This document shows, in pieces, positions 43,740-55,556 of a DNA stretch of 64,000 bases. The DNA is from Dichetophora obliterata (Eukaryota; Arthropoda; Insecta; Diptera; Sciomyzidae): the NCBI GenBank assembly GCA_963920525.1, contig OY986438.1, positions 44,775,288 to 44,839,287 on the forward strand, given 5' to 3'. The number at the start of each line of letters is the position of its first letter. Position 1 is the stretch's first letter. Made by a program: the position numbers and the translations under genes. A model generated the notes under the pieces. It made no database searches. It saw nothing but the letters and a program-made list of their open reading frames with translations, and was not told the origin of the DNA.

Positions 43740-45467
43740 TCTATATATATAAAATGGAATGTGTGTTTGTTTATTTGTTTGTTTGTTTGTACCTTATGGG
43801 AAACCTCTGCACCGATCTTCCTGAAATTTTCACAGCATTTAACTGGGACTCTGACATGATTAATAGGGTACTTTTTCGACCACGCCCACTTTTACGCCCA
43901 CTTTTTTAAAATTATGTAATTGCTCCCATATAGTTTTTAACAGATTTACTTCAAATTGTATACACATTATACTCCAGGCGAGGTAGAAATAAACATTTCT
44001 TACGCCACGCCCCCTTTCACGCCCCTTTTCGCGCCAAATTTAAGTTTTAAACTTTTTGTTCTCTGTACAAATTTGTTCCTTCCAACGGATTATTTTTTAT
44101 TTGATAGTATATCGCTCTTCATACTGTTAACGTCGCCATATTACTATGAACCACGCCCACTTCACCGCCCCCTTTTTTAATTCAGATACTTACTTATACC
44201 ACCAACAATGTTTGCTATACAAAATACTTTTTTTGTAATATGTATTTACCTAAAGATTTATATACTTTTTGTCACAGGTAAGGTAGCCATAGACTTTTTT
44301 ATTACCAAATCCCCCTTTTTTGCCCCATTTTACTTTAATTATAATTAATCTGCTTTCTATATATATAAAAATATAAAAATGAATGTCTTTCTGTCTGTTT
44401 GTTTGTTTGTTTGTGCTTTATAGGAGGCCAAACCCTTGGACCGATCTTCCTGAAACTTTCACAGCATTTTACTATGACTCTGGAAAGAATAATAGGCTAT
44501 ATGAAGTTTTTATTGGACAAAGTGGAACTGCCCATATAACCCAACAATTTAAATTGCCATATTTTGGGCATTTTTTGACCTACGTTGATGCTATTTGCTA
44601 CATATGGTATTGGCATAATTCGGGATACGTACCAGGAGAAAAGTGGGTGGGACCACGCCCCTTTTTAGGAAAATTAAAAATCGCAATATAGTCTTAACTA
44701 CTGAACCGATCGTCATTAATTTTTCACAATAGGATATTCTTACGAAATAATAAATTCTTGACTATACAAAGTTGTGAGTGGACGAAGGGGCGTGGCCTCA
44801 CCCATATAACCCAAAATTTAAAATCGTTATATCTTGGGCATTTTTTGACCAACGGCGGCAGTATTTGCTATATATGGTATTGGCATGAATAGAAATACGT
44901 ACCAAAAGAAAAGTGGGCGGAGCACGCCCCTTTGTTTGCGATATATTGAAGGCTTGACCTGATAACCGATCTTAAATTTTCACAGCGTTCAGCTTTGACT
45001 CAGGAATACTTATTACATGATAATATTTTTCGACCATGCACACTTCTGCACCTACTTTTTTACTATGTTTATTAACGGCCTTACCACAAATTTAAAATAC
45101 ATATTAATTAAAATAGTGGGGTAGTCCCATTCTCTTTCTTCCACCACTGTCTTCAAAACAGCTGATTTTATAATACGTGTTAATTAAAATAGAGAGTGGG
45201 GTAACCCCATTCTCATTCTCCCACAACTGACTTCGAAACAGCTGATTGTGTAATTGCTGCTTTTTGATTGGTCTAAAAATAAAAAGGGGCCGCATGAAGC
45301 AAATTACATGCGATTCAGTGCTGAATTCTAATTGGTTTACAACAAAAAAAGAGGCGAAGCATTGCAATAATTAAATTAAATAAATAAATTTTTGTAAATA
45401 TATAAATACTTTTAATTTTATTTTATACGAGGGGGGTAGCGAAGCACACCGGGTTCAGCTAGTAACA
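43740..45467 (+). mobile_element. Helitron-related (mini-me-like) block, probably two copies
   Basis: Two starts of the same plan are present: TATATATATAAAATGGAATG followed by a GTTT run (43741-43790) and TATATATATAAAAATATAAA followed by a TCTGTTTG run (44357-44415). Each is followed by ACCGATCTTCCTGAAA-type text. The interior has CCACGCCCACTTTT boxes repeated in both parts. The right end GCGAAGCACACCGGGTTCAG then CTAGT fits the CTRRT terminus of Helitrons. TA plus GTCY-like microsatellites are diagnostic of dipteran mini-me repeats. The first copy is probably interrupted or truncated by the second. No Rep or helicase coding sequence. Confidence 0.65.
45102..45255. repeat. Tandem duplication, about 77 bp twice
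   Basis: A unit with TTAATTAAAATAG, GTGGGGTARYCCCATTCTC and AAACAGCTGATT is present at 45102-45177 and 45179-45255. It lies inside the 3' part of the Helitron-like block. Confidence 0.8.
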
Positions 45468-46149
45468 ATATATATTAAAAATAATAATGGAAAAGTATGT
45501 TTCTTAAATATGTGTTTCTTTAATTTTATATCTGCAAAGCGGTAAACTCGAACAGATTTTTGGTAAAGTCTTCATATGTGCTGAATTATCTAAAAATCGA
45601 ATGAGTTTTTTTATAAAATTTAGTACTTTTTTCTACATCGCGAACCTCCGGGAAGAAAAACGTTTTTGCCATAAAAGCCAATACATCAGCGCACACTGTA
45701 TGTACTATTATGTATGTATGTATGTCACACAAAAATGTATTTCATTTTGAATTCCTTTGCGTTCTTTAATTTTAAAATTTAACGAAGGTTGAAAAATAGT
45801 GTCAAAAAAAGGTTTCAGGTTTTAATTTATTGTGAAATACTCAAAGGAGATATAATATAGCGAAGACATAAAAACAATACATATTAAACACAGAAATTTT
45901 ATAAAAAATAACATTAAAAAATCTCGAATGGTTCATTCACAAAGCAGTTTCAAACTTGAAAAAACAAAATAAAATTTTCACTTCTTGAATATGTTGAAAA
46001 AACTTCCAAAGTTTGCAGCATATGTCTTCTCACGTATCGACAAAAGTCAAAAACAAAAATTAGGTTAATAAAATTTGGACATTTCTAAGCAAAAAAATAG
46101 CAAAAATTTTAGAATTCCGATCAAAAATTTTTTCAATTTTACTTATTTT
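45468..46149. other. No gene recognised
   Basis: AT-rich sequence between the Helitron-like block and a Tc1 fossil. A TGTA/TATG microsatellite of about four units lies at 45711-45724. The part near 46080-46150 could be the decayed continuation of the neighbouring Tc1 transposase. Confidence 0.35.
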
Positions 46150-46562
46150 CGATCAAATTTCAAGCAAAAAAGTGCACTGTGCACAGATGACTTAGAATAC
46201 GCTCTTTCTTCCTCAAATCGTAGTAATAAAAAGACATACCATCCGGACCGTCGAAACTACATGGTTTTTTTCGTCTGCGATTAATACGCAGCTCCATAAT
46301 TTTCTCCACTTAAAGTGATTTTCAGCAAACTTAAATCTTGCTGCTCGATATTTCGCTGCAAGAGGAATTTTTCTTTTGTATTTTTTAGTTCAATTGCAAA
46401 TAAATTTTGTAAAATCCTTTGCACATTGCGCACATGTGTTTTCACTCCAGCTGTTTCAGCACCTTTTCTGGCAGTGAGGTTAGAATTTGAAGCTACCCGC
46501 AAAATGGCGCACTCATCTCGACGTGTAACCTCTCTTGAACATCCACTGCTAAAGGCTTTCCC
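46150..46562 (-). pseudogene. Tc1-family transposase fragment
   Basis: The minus strand from 46562 reads TRRDECAILRVASNSNLTAR and GVKTHVRNVQRILQ, the second helix-turn-helix of Tc1-like transposases. After a frameshift it reads AAKYRAARFKFAENHFKWRK and LIADEK, then after another DGPDGMSFYYYDLRKKER. The last two blocks correspond to SDEKKFNLDGPDG in maT/Tc1 relatives and include the first catalytic aspartate (in ADEK). The first DNA-binding domain, the second and third catalytic residues and the TIRs are missing or unrecognised. Inactive. Confidence 0.8.
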
Positions 46563-46689
46563 ATAATTTTGTAGGTTTTTAATACATTTGTAATCACTAT
46601 ACAGCGGAAAATGTGAAATTTCATATTTGTATTGAACGATTACAAAACAATTTCGATGACACAGATATGCGTCTTGAGAAATTCTATCT

Positions 46690-46995
46690 CGGTAAGCATA
46701 ACAAAATTTTTGCATATTTGCATATTGCATACAAAATGCATATGCATATATTAAGTGCATATGCAAATTAAAAAATTCCATATTTGTATGTTATATACAT
46801 ATGCAAAATTTATGCAAGTCCATTTTATCGCAAATGAATGTTCGTTATTTCTATCATAGACATGAATATTTTCAGAGGGTACAGGATAGGGATGCCAGAT
46901 GCGCTTTTTTAAACAGTACAGTACTGTTTTTTTTTTGGACAATGTACTGTTTTATGACATGCAGCCAAGACAGTACGCAAAAGTACTGTTTTTTA
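46690..46995. repeat. GCATATGC-rich and GTACTGTTTT-rich tracts
   Basis: 46700-46815 is packed with GCATAT/ATATGC words. 46915-46995 has five copies of GTACTGTTTT or TACAGTAC with irregular spacing, preceded by TAGGGATGCCAGATGCGC, which looks like a hAT-type end. I could not find a matching right end. Confidence 0.5.
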
Positions 46996-47461
46996 ATAAT
47001 GTACTGTTTTTTAAAATAAATTTTACGTGTTGAAAATATTTTTGATTTTCTGAGTGCGAAAAAATCAGCCCGTTTAAATTGTTAATAAAAATTTTTTGTT
47101 ACAGTCGACCGCTGAAAGCACTCTTTTTTTTAGAGTTTACTGGTTATCTTGGATATTTTTTTAATGATGAAAAAACTGCTCGAGAAATTTGACCATCAGA
47201 AAAATGCAGGGTTTTATTGCTACTTAGCTGAAACCACCATTAAGAGAATATTTAGTTTTATGTTTTTTATTGGAAAAATTAAAAAATAGACTTGTATTAA
47301 AAAATTTGAAAATATGAAAATAGCTGGCGAACATGTTTCTTAATTAAAGTATGCACCCTTGACTTTATGTGATGTGGGAAGAAGCTTCTTTGCATACAAA
47401 ATATATTTTCTGAAAAGCGTCAAAATTTCACCATCGACAACTTAGAAGACGTTTAAATAAT

Positions 47462-48137
47462 CAGCCCTATTCCAGAATACGTCGTAATGAACTTCCGAAC
47501 GTAAAGCTACGCTACGAATACGAAAAATTTGCTAATCCAAAATCCGAACGAAACTTCCCCTTTTCGAACTTACTTTCGGGAGTTTGAAACAACTGGTTTC
47601 AACAGCAGACAAATAAATAAAAAGAAAAATTTAAAAACTGAAGTGTTTTTGATCAAAATTGTATTTTTTAGCTGTGACTTTTAATGGATTTCATTATAAT
47701 TGCAATTTTCGCACAATAAAAGGAAGATTTCTCACATAGAGAATCTATGAAAATTCGTCGAAGAATATTGCGAGATTCCATCAACCATTTGGGAATGGAT
47801 TACGAAACGTAGGAAATGCACTAAATAAATTTCAACTAACATATTCACAGATTTAAATAAAAATAATTTAACTTTATTAACCAAATATTAATTAAAAGTT
47901 TTATTTTACGACCTAATTCTATAAAAATTTAATTGTTTTATTTTGTCGTAAACAAATCCGTCGAGGCAAGGCTTTCGTGAAAAAATCCGAAAAACAGCTG
48001 TCAAAAATTGATACGTTCGGAATGTGTAGTTGCAATGCTACGAATGTAAGAATGTTCGAATTCGATTCGGATTGTAGAATACTTCATTACGAATCCGAAA
48101 GAAAATTTACGCTACGACGGATTCTGGAATAGGGCTG
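47462..48137. mobile_element. TIR element with AAT target duplication, 676 bp
   Basis: Ends CAGCCCTATTCCAGAATACG (left) and CAGCCCTATTCCAGAATCCG (right strand), each continuing TCGTA, are flanked by AAT (47459-47461 and 48138-48140). TTCGGA/TCCGAA and CTACGAA words recur in both subterminal regions. Non-coding. A 3-bp duplication would suit PIF/Harbinger-like or related superfamilies, but the CAG start is unlike typical Harbinger ends, so it is left unassigned. Confidence 0.75.
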
Positions 48138-48140
48138 AAT

Positions 48141-49530
48141 ATATTGTAATATGAATTATAGAACATAATTTTGAACAAATAATCTATATAAAAATAGGAG
48201 TAGAAAAAACAGTTCGGTACCATTTTCTCCTGTGTTTCTCAACTGATTTGGATAATTTTTCTTTAAAAAGAATAAGAGTAGGGAGAAAGAGTGCACAGAA
48301 TACTTTTTGTGACCTTTGACCCGAAATATGAGAGCTCAAAACAGAATTTCTCAAATAAAAGCTAAGCTATAAGAGAAGGAAGAAAACGGTGTAAGAGAAA
48401 ATTTTAGACATTGATGATATGTACAAAATTTAAATCAGACATTTTGCGCCATCTCTTACGGATACCCTACAATAAGCATTTTTTTATGTAATATATGCGA
48501 ATATATATTGGGATTGTAAAATTTTTACAAACAGTAAACCTTAAAAAATTCCCTTATTTTTAACTTAAAATTATGACGATATCTCGAAAACTGTAGCTTT
48601 TCTCAGTACAACGTGTTTTTGTATGAAAAGTCATTGGTTGCCTTCAATACGGTATACGAAAGCTTTCTTTGGTAAAATTTTTCACGGATAGTATATTAAA
48701 AATTTTTTCGTTATTATGACATCAAAACTATTTGCGATATCTGGAAAACTGTAGATTTCCTCAGTACAACGTATTTTTGTATGAAATGTTGTTGGTTAGC
48801 ACTGAGCGGCAAACTGAAAATAGAAATTGATTATTTTTTAAACCTTTTTCTACGGTCATCTGAGAATGAAAGCGATTTCATATCACAGTGTAGGTCGAAT
48901 GTCACAGTGAAAAGGTCGAATTTCAACCACTAGCTATTTATAGTTAACATTATAAACTGTTGAAGGTAATAAAATAATTTTTGCATTTGTAACACTTTTT
49001 TTCAATAAACTGCATGGATATTTTAATTAATTTGGACCATTTTTATTACCGCATTGCAGCATATTTATTGCATATGCTTTTTATATATTTTGCATAAAAT
49101 TTGCATATCATAGATATGGAGTAATAAATGCATTAATGAAGTCAAAATAAATACAAATCCAAAACTAGACTTCAATCAGAGTTTAAATAAATTATGCATA
49201 TAACTCCGCTGTCTAGTAATCACTTTACGACTTTTGGTTAATTTTTTACGATTTCACTGATTTTCAAGATTTTAAATGACGATTCAACCTATATTCCACG
49301 TCCCATTTTAATTTTTAAAACTTTTTAAACTTTGAAAACAAAACTTGCTTTTTTATCGTATTATTAACACTTACTGAACTCAATCCATCATAATGTGCTA
49401 TCATATTTTGTCACAGCATTTTTTTCATATTTTGTAAGCTAACGGTATTTCTCTCAGAATGTTTAATCATTGTGTACTTAAAGTACCTAAAGAGCACAAC
49501 CACATGACTTATTACACCTAGAGAAATAGC
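48141..49530. other. No gene; one tandem duplication
   Basis: A segment containing CGATATCTCGAAAACTGTAG, TCTCAGTACAACGTGTTTTT and GTATGAAAAGTCATTGGTT (48577-48642) is repeated in diverged form at 48733-48797. The rest is AT-rich. A TATATAAAAATAGGAGTAG start near 48184 resembles the 5' side of the mini-me-like repeats but is too short to call. Confidence 0.45.
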
Positions 49531-49534
49531 TTAA

Positions 49535-49984
49535 CCCATTTCCGGCTGCTCCTTAACTACCGGGCTAAAATTGATGAAACTTCGTCCAGAGTCTATATAT
49601 GGCTCTAAGCTGCATCACATACCTTCACAGCCGTACCTGCTCATTTTAAAACAGCAAACGGGCTCTAAATTTATTTTAACATAAAATTTAAAACGTATAA
49701 TAGTTACTATTGAAAAGCAATTTTCGATATTGCGATTTGAAATTTTTCCGGAATTTTCACGAATCAAAAAAAAACACCTAAATATTGGGACGCGCCGTGG
49801 GCGTAAAATCCAAGTAAACGACCGAATCGGCTCAAACTAAAAATAATATATATTGTCAAAGGTCCATACTAATATAATCTCTACAGAGCTAGGTTATATC
49901 ACTTTCGCGCTCACCTGAAGAAAATTCTAAATTTACTAGTTAAAAATTAAAGTTACTAAAAATGCACCAATAGCTGGAAATGGG
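49535..49984. mobile_element. piggyBac-type MITE, 450 bp
   Basis: TTAA at 49531-49534 and TTAA at 49985-49988 flank inverted ends CCCATTTCCGGCT and AGCTGGAAATGGG. TTAA target sites plus CCC...GGG termini are the signature of piggyBac-superfamily elements. There is no transposase inside, so movement would have required an enzyme supplied in trans. Confidence 0.85.
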
Positions 49985-50056
49985 TTAAACATGCAAAGTA
50001 AATTGTATATTTGGGGAAATGATGAAGTGCTAACTTTTTGTCGCGGACTGTATATA

Positions 50057-50982
50057 CTCTCACGGTCAAAAAAAAAGCCGACTTCATAACAAATATTATT
50101 TTTCTTGAATTATAACACAGTGTGACGAAATCGGTAAAAAAATCACAACCAAACTTTACTGAAATTCTTAAAGAGGGATATTTTAAGAGTCCATCGCACC
50201 TAATTTTATTTTTCAAAGTAATCATAATTTTTTTCAATTTATTTTTAAAGTTGAAGTATTCGAATTTTGATGTGCCGACATTCGTTTAAGTTTTACAACC
50301 ATTTTCCTTGTTGGAAATGAAAAACAAAATTCACTTCCTTTCTGTAGAACTTTGAGTAGAATAAGGATTTGTAAAAAATTTGACGAAATGTGAGCATTTT
50401 CTATGGTAGTAAATATATATAGTAGATAGCACTCAGTTTTTGACGAAAAAAAAGAAAAGTTAAAATTGGCACCATTTCAAGAATTCTTAACCGATTTCAA
50501 TGTTCTTGAGTTAAATTGAAAAGTATTTTTACGTGCAATTATTTTTTGTGAAAAAACAAATGTCATTAGTGGAATATATTTAATTAAAATTCATAGAAGC
50601 ACATTTTTTTTAACTTTAAGAAAAGTACAAGAATTTGTTTCGCTACACGTTTTATTTTGTATTTTATCGCATTTCTTTTAACATAGTCTTACTTTACGCA
50701 GAAATAAATTTTATTTTTCAATCCCTTCAAAGCAAATGGCTGTAAAAATTCAATGTATATCGTCACAACGAAATTCGAACACTTCATCTTTAAAAATAAA
50801 TTAAAAAATTGTGACGAAATTGAGCGGTCAATCAGTTGCGATGACTCTCAACATGTCCCTCTTTAAGAATTTCTATAAAGTTCGGTGGTGTTTTTTGTCG
50901 ATTTCGGCACAATATGTTATAATTCAAGAAAAATAATATTTGTTGCTAAATTATTTAGTCGGCTTTTTTTTGACCGCGAGTG
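50057..50982. mobile_element. TA-flanked element with about 140-bp TIRs
   Basis: Left end CTCTCACGGTCAAAAAAAAA and right strand CACTCGCGGTCAAAAAAAAG lie between TA dinucleotides (50055-50056, 50983-50984). The inverted similarity extends about 140 bp inward through TTGAATTATAACA, GAAATCG and TTCTTAAAGAGGGA. The interior of about 640 bp is AT-rich and non-coding. TA targets and long TIRs suggest a Tc1/mariner-superfamily non-autonomous element. Confidence 0.85.
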
Positions 50983-52364
50983 TATATGATATACAGTGAT
51001 GTGAAAGTAAATAGGGACACCTGTACTTTTATATTTAAAGCTGCATGAATTATATACAAGTTGTCGCAGAAATAGATTTAACTCCCTCGAGTGCATTAAG
51101 GAGCATAATCAAATAAAAAACATTTTAAAGATACAACAATGCATAACATTCTAAAATTAGTCGCATTCAAATATTCTTTCAAATTTCAAAGCGACTTCTT
51201 TTTTTGTCGCATGCGAATGCCTTGGTTATTTGTAATTATTTTGAAAACGAACAATTGCCAAAAATTAACCTTAGCACCAATTATAGTTCTGATCAAGAGC
51301 TACAAGATTCGCCTTTTGTCAAAATAAAATAATGTTTTGGCATATGTTTTTTTCACTTTGAATGCGTACGAATGTCACATTCGACATTGAAGAAATGCCC
51401 ACATGCAACAGTCTTTTGTTATAGCATATGCATGAATGTTGCAAATGCGTATCAACGCTTTTTGTTTTTGTTAAAGCTGCTTATTTTACACTTGCAACGA
51501 TGCAACAAGACCGTGAACTACCCTTATATGCTAATAAAACAACGTATGTGTATTTGGCATAAATTGTGTTTCCTTGCCTACAAAAAATCTAAAAGACGTG
51601 ACTAATTTAAATGACTTTACAGTAGTTTTAGCCCTTAAAGAAACTGTTTCATAAAAGATTTTTTATTAATTCTTTTGTTAAAGAAGTTTGTGTAAAGTAT
51701 TTAAGACCTTTTTTGTGATATTAAAACGCAGCAAGGCAGCAGAATTTCTATTTTGTTTTCAAATCACTATGACCTCACCTTCAAGGTTCTTCTCTAGTGT
51801 TTCAGCCACTTTACAGTTTTTTAAAAAGTATTTAAACTGATTCAATCTGCAGTAATTAATGTATGAAATGCTAGTTTTTAGTCTTCAGCCTTCAATTAAA
51901 AAAAATATTGCCAAATTTTTCGGGTTTATGTTTAATTTTTACCTCACACACAGTCATTTCTTTTGCTTTACCGATACTGCAAATTAAACAATTATTTCCT
52001 TATAGCATTTTATAAATACCCTACTTATGGAAACCCAAGTTTTTTTATTTTAATCTTAATGCCTGCTTCATTGTTCCGCTCCAAACTTTAAATAATTTTG
52101 CTAATTACTTTTCTTGTTCTACTTCATTTTTGAAATTATCGCTGTTGTATTTTTGCAACAAATAGCAATGAAAATATTTCTGGCTTAATCTGCGGGGAAT
52201 TCCAACGGAATGGAATTTATTACTTTGCACCTGAACCAGCTCAGTGCTTTAGCAAAGAACTTGACATTTCTTGCCTTGAACTGAAGTATTGATTAACCAT
52301 TTCGAAAAAATAAATAAATAAAAAACAAAACAGAGAAAACAAAAAAGAAACGCAACTGAGACCC

Positions 52365-52413
52365 AGACACACGCACACACACACACACATACACACACAC
52401 ACACACACACGCA
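52365..52413. repeat. CA dinucleotide repeat
   Basis: About 23 CA units with two or three single-base interruptions. It creates low-complexity cysteine/valine frames on the minus strand that are not genes. Confidence 0.95.
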
Positions 52414-52468
52414 CACACAACTTTCCAACAACATATGAACAAAACTCTAGTTGAAAAAAGCCACATGA

Positions 52469-52519
52469 ATCCACACCACAGGCCTCGGTATGCGGTGGAA
52501 AGAGGCCTGTGGTGTGGAT
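52469..52519. repeat. Perfect 18-bp hairpin with 15-nt loop
   Basis: ATCCACACCACAGGCCTC (52469-52486) is followed after 15 bases by its exact reverse complement (52502-52519). The stem is GC-rich compared with the neighbourhood. The stem is shorter and more perfect than a typical animal pre-miRNA. Function unknown. Confidence 0.9.
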
Positions 52520-53982
52520 ACGAGGCTCCACTGCATAGCTTAGCAAGAAGTAGTAGATTGCAGAATAGTAGTAAGCGTAAAAGAAAAGTTCGCGTAGTAG
52601 TAGTTGTCAAAGCAGTAAAATGAAAACTGGCGCAAATGACAAAAAAATAAACCAACCCAAAGCAGCTTAAGTCAAGTCAAGCAGTCCAACCGGCCAGTCA
52701 ACATGCAACAGCCGCAGCAGGCTAAACTATTTATGTGTAGCAACTTTGTTGCATAGTTTTAGGAAGTTTACTAAAACGGCACAACTTCAGGTATAAAAAA
52801 AAGAAAAATAAAATTCCAACTGCTTTAACGGTAAAAGAAAACTTTTCAAGGTAGAGCACAAAAGGATCGAAAAATACACCAACTCTTCCAAGCGATAGAT
52901 TTCATTTGGTGTCCTTACAACAACTACAACAATCATGCCACAAAAAGTGCAAATGAGCAAAGCAGCAATTTTTTTTATTATTTGTACACTCCTTGAAAAT
53001 GCACTGCCACACTAACTCACGTCCAACCTCTCGACCATGTCGACCAGTCAACCCTCAGCATAGTTTTTTTTTTTTCTTCTACACTTTTTTATGATACTTT
53101 AAAGCAGGCAGACATTCCTGATAGATTTGCTACAAAACCAACGTTCAAAGTAGAAACTTGCATTAGAAGCGCAAAGGACGAATCGAAAACTATGAAGAAA
53201 AAAAAACAAGCCAACACCACCACTGCTGCTGTCGATTTATTGAACAAGGATACGTTCAATGCCATGAACACCTGACGACCGACGGCCAGAACCCGCCATT
53301 TACCTTTCTTTAATGTGCTGCAATAAGTGCGACGAGCGACGAGCGGCAGAGCGTAAGCGTGCTCCGTACAACGAACAGAGCATTCTTAATATTGCTACGT
53401 ATGAAAGCAACCTGTTACAAGGTGAGCCCATTTATCATTGTAACAGGTAGTTTTTTGTTGTTGCTGTTGTTGTTGTTGACGTTCGTAGCTTTTTGTTTGG
53501 CCCATGTGGCTGCTGGTTGCTTGTTGAGTCTATCAAAGCAGAGCTTTCGTTGCAAGGGGCAAAAACAAGCATTGTACAAAGCTTTTCAGGGGTTTTTGTT
53601 TTGATGTTGGTCCAACTGTATGCCTGAGTAACGACGATTCGGCGCATTGCTTTTTATAGTAAAACGAATTTATGGCACAAACTGTGGCGCAGCGTGTATT
53701 TTAAACAGTTTATGGGCAAGGATATTGATATAAATGGTATTGTTAGGGTATTGTTATTGTTTTTATAAAATGGGAAAAATTTAGAAAACACGATCTGTTA
53801 ACTGCATTAAAGGAATACTTACGAGTAACCTTGTTGAGTTCTTTATAGGTACTTACTAGAGAAGTCAATTTAAGCCCATTTAAATCTCGGGATTTTCTTT
53901 CTGGGATCCCGGGACTTTTAAATAAAAAATTTCTGTTACAAGTATTTATTTACATATTCCAACCATTTCAATTTAAGTTGAT

Positions 53983-54347
53983 ATGAATATAGAATTAAAC
54001 AAACCTTTTATTCAGGCTGGAAAAGATTGTAAGGGCGATGAGTGTGAATCACAGGAGCAAAGACTTTGCAAAGTTTTAGAAGCATTTGCAAAATCGGGCA
54101 GTCAGCTATGTATTTTAGAATTGTCTGATATTCTGAATCAGGAAATAATTTTTTTATGTGGTGAATCAATCGTGATCTAAACTTATAAATTCCTTACGAT
54201 TATCGTGCAACTATTTCTCCAACTAGAATAGAATTAAAACGGTTCTTATCATCAGCGTGTTATATTTGTTATAATATCCGAACAAAACTCTCTAATGAAA
54301 AATTAAACGCGCTGATCAGCTTAATGTTTTACTTTGTAAATAATTAA
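53983..54347 (+). pseudogene. hAT transposase C-terminal fragment
   Basis: A 65-codon frame from 53983 includes EQRLCKVLEAFAKSG. After a stop and frameshift near 54180 the sequence reads YRATISPTRIELKRFLSSAC then YICYNIRTKLSNEKLNALIS and LMFYFVNN, stopping at 54345-54347. This is the hAT dimerisation domain (usual core P-T-S-V-E-x-E-R-x-FS-x-A-G, then K-x-R-x-x-LS, then L). The N-terminal zinc finger and catalytic core are absent. It reads away from the nearby left end, so the transposase 5' part was deleted. Confidence 0.8.
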
Positions 54348-54822
54348 AACAAAAAATTTAATTTTGAACAGTCCTTTCCACCTTAATTTGGCTTAGCCCA
54401 TTAACCGCGGTTGGGCATTTATTTACCCATGAAAATACTTCTGCAGAATTGATCATATATTAGGATTGGTAACAGCTAAGTGTTTAATTTTCTGTTTTTT
54501 GCTTTAAGAAAACATAGAGCTATAATTTGTTTTTGAAGTATGTCAAGTAATTTTTACGTGAACTACTACATTTTCAAAGTCAAAAGTGATTAATTTTAAA
54601 AATCTGAAAATTTGTGTTTTTATCATTTGTAAAAATTTTTTGTAGCAAATTATCCAACTATACCCGCTATTGATAGAAAATTTCTTATATAAAACTGTGC
54701 TGTCGTTACAGAAGGAATTTTTACCTATTTAGAACACATTAACGACGGTTGGGTATTTTTATACCCAACTCATGTCTTGAAGTGAAAGGTACAAATCAAA
54801 AAAAAATTTGGTGTGGAAGTTC

Positions 54823-55556
54823 CTGTGTACTCAAAAATTTTATTAGTAAAATTTCTACGAATGATATTAGTAAACAAAATATTCGTACATTCTACAAATA
54901 TTTGTACAATATACAAAGTGTTTTCATTGTGATATCTTTACGAATTCATTCGTAAAATTTTTCTAATACCTGATGTGATATCTACGAATATATTTTTTTT
55001 TATTATACTAATGATATTCGTAAACAAAAAGAAATCAATTCATATTAGTGCATTGTACGAATGATTGTGTACATATAAATAATAATATTCGTAAATTTCT
55101 CGTACGAATAACTTCGTAATTTCTTTCATTACATTCGTAGTATTTACTAATGCTTTCGTACTATTTACGAATGAAAAATAATATTAGTAGAAACAATTCA
55201 TTCGTAGGCTGACCGTAAGAATTATTAGTAGAATGTACGAATTATTAGTAGAGTCTAAAAAATTGAAAACCGAAATCGTTCAGTCTTATTTGTCGAATAT
55301 CTATAGAACATAAGGAACTGTATGATTGTAAAGTGACTGTAGTCTACTGGTAGAGTGCGTGGCCCGTAAACTAAAGAGCCGAGGTCAAACCCCAGCTCAG
55401 ACAGAATTTTTTTTTTAGAAGATGAATAAAATATTCGTAATATGTACTAATATATGTCGATTCTACGAATACTATTCGTGGCTGAAAACTACGAATAAAA
55501 TTCGTAGAATGGACGCAATTATTAGTAATATTTACGCACAAATATTTCTGAGTGTA
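54823..55556. repeat. ATTCGTA/TACGAAT-rich element
   Basis: The heptamers ATTCGTA and TACGAAT and the words TTAGTA and TAGTAA recur more than twenty times. The outermost segments are weakly inverted (TACTCAAAAATTTTATTAGT on the left, ACACTCAGAAATATTTGTGC on the right strand). This may be a TIR element with internal sub-repeats; ends are uncertain. It is interrupted by the tRNA-like sequence at 55333-55403. Confidence 0.5.
55333..55403 (+). repeat. tRNA-like SINE head, copy 1
   Basis: A box TAGTCTACTGG (55340-55350) and B box-like GGTCAAACCCC (55383-55393) stand at tRNA spacing, with GTGCGTGGCCCGTAAACTAA between them. The sequence is closely similar to 61553-61626 on the minus strand. Stems do not form a cloverleaf, so it is not called as a tRNA gene. 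Confidence 0.6.

Larger units (their letters stand above)
50985..53848. other. Mostly unique-looking DNA, possible host intron or intergenic
   Basis: No transposon remnants were recognised. Short frames such as 51372-51605 and 52293-52655 minus lack domain evidence, and the latter is partly CA repeat. Contents include a CA repeat (52365-52413), a perfect hairpin (52469-52519) and a TTG run (53456-53477). Confidence 0.4.

Noticed and set aside
46887..46995. hAT element starting TAGGGATGCCAG
   Set aside because: No matching inverted end or 8-bp duplication was found downstream.
52293..52655. 120-codon minus-strand frame with an apparent signal peptide
   Set aside because: The hydrophobic and cysteine/valine-rich parts come from the CA repeat and adjacent low-complexity sequence.
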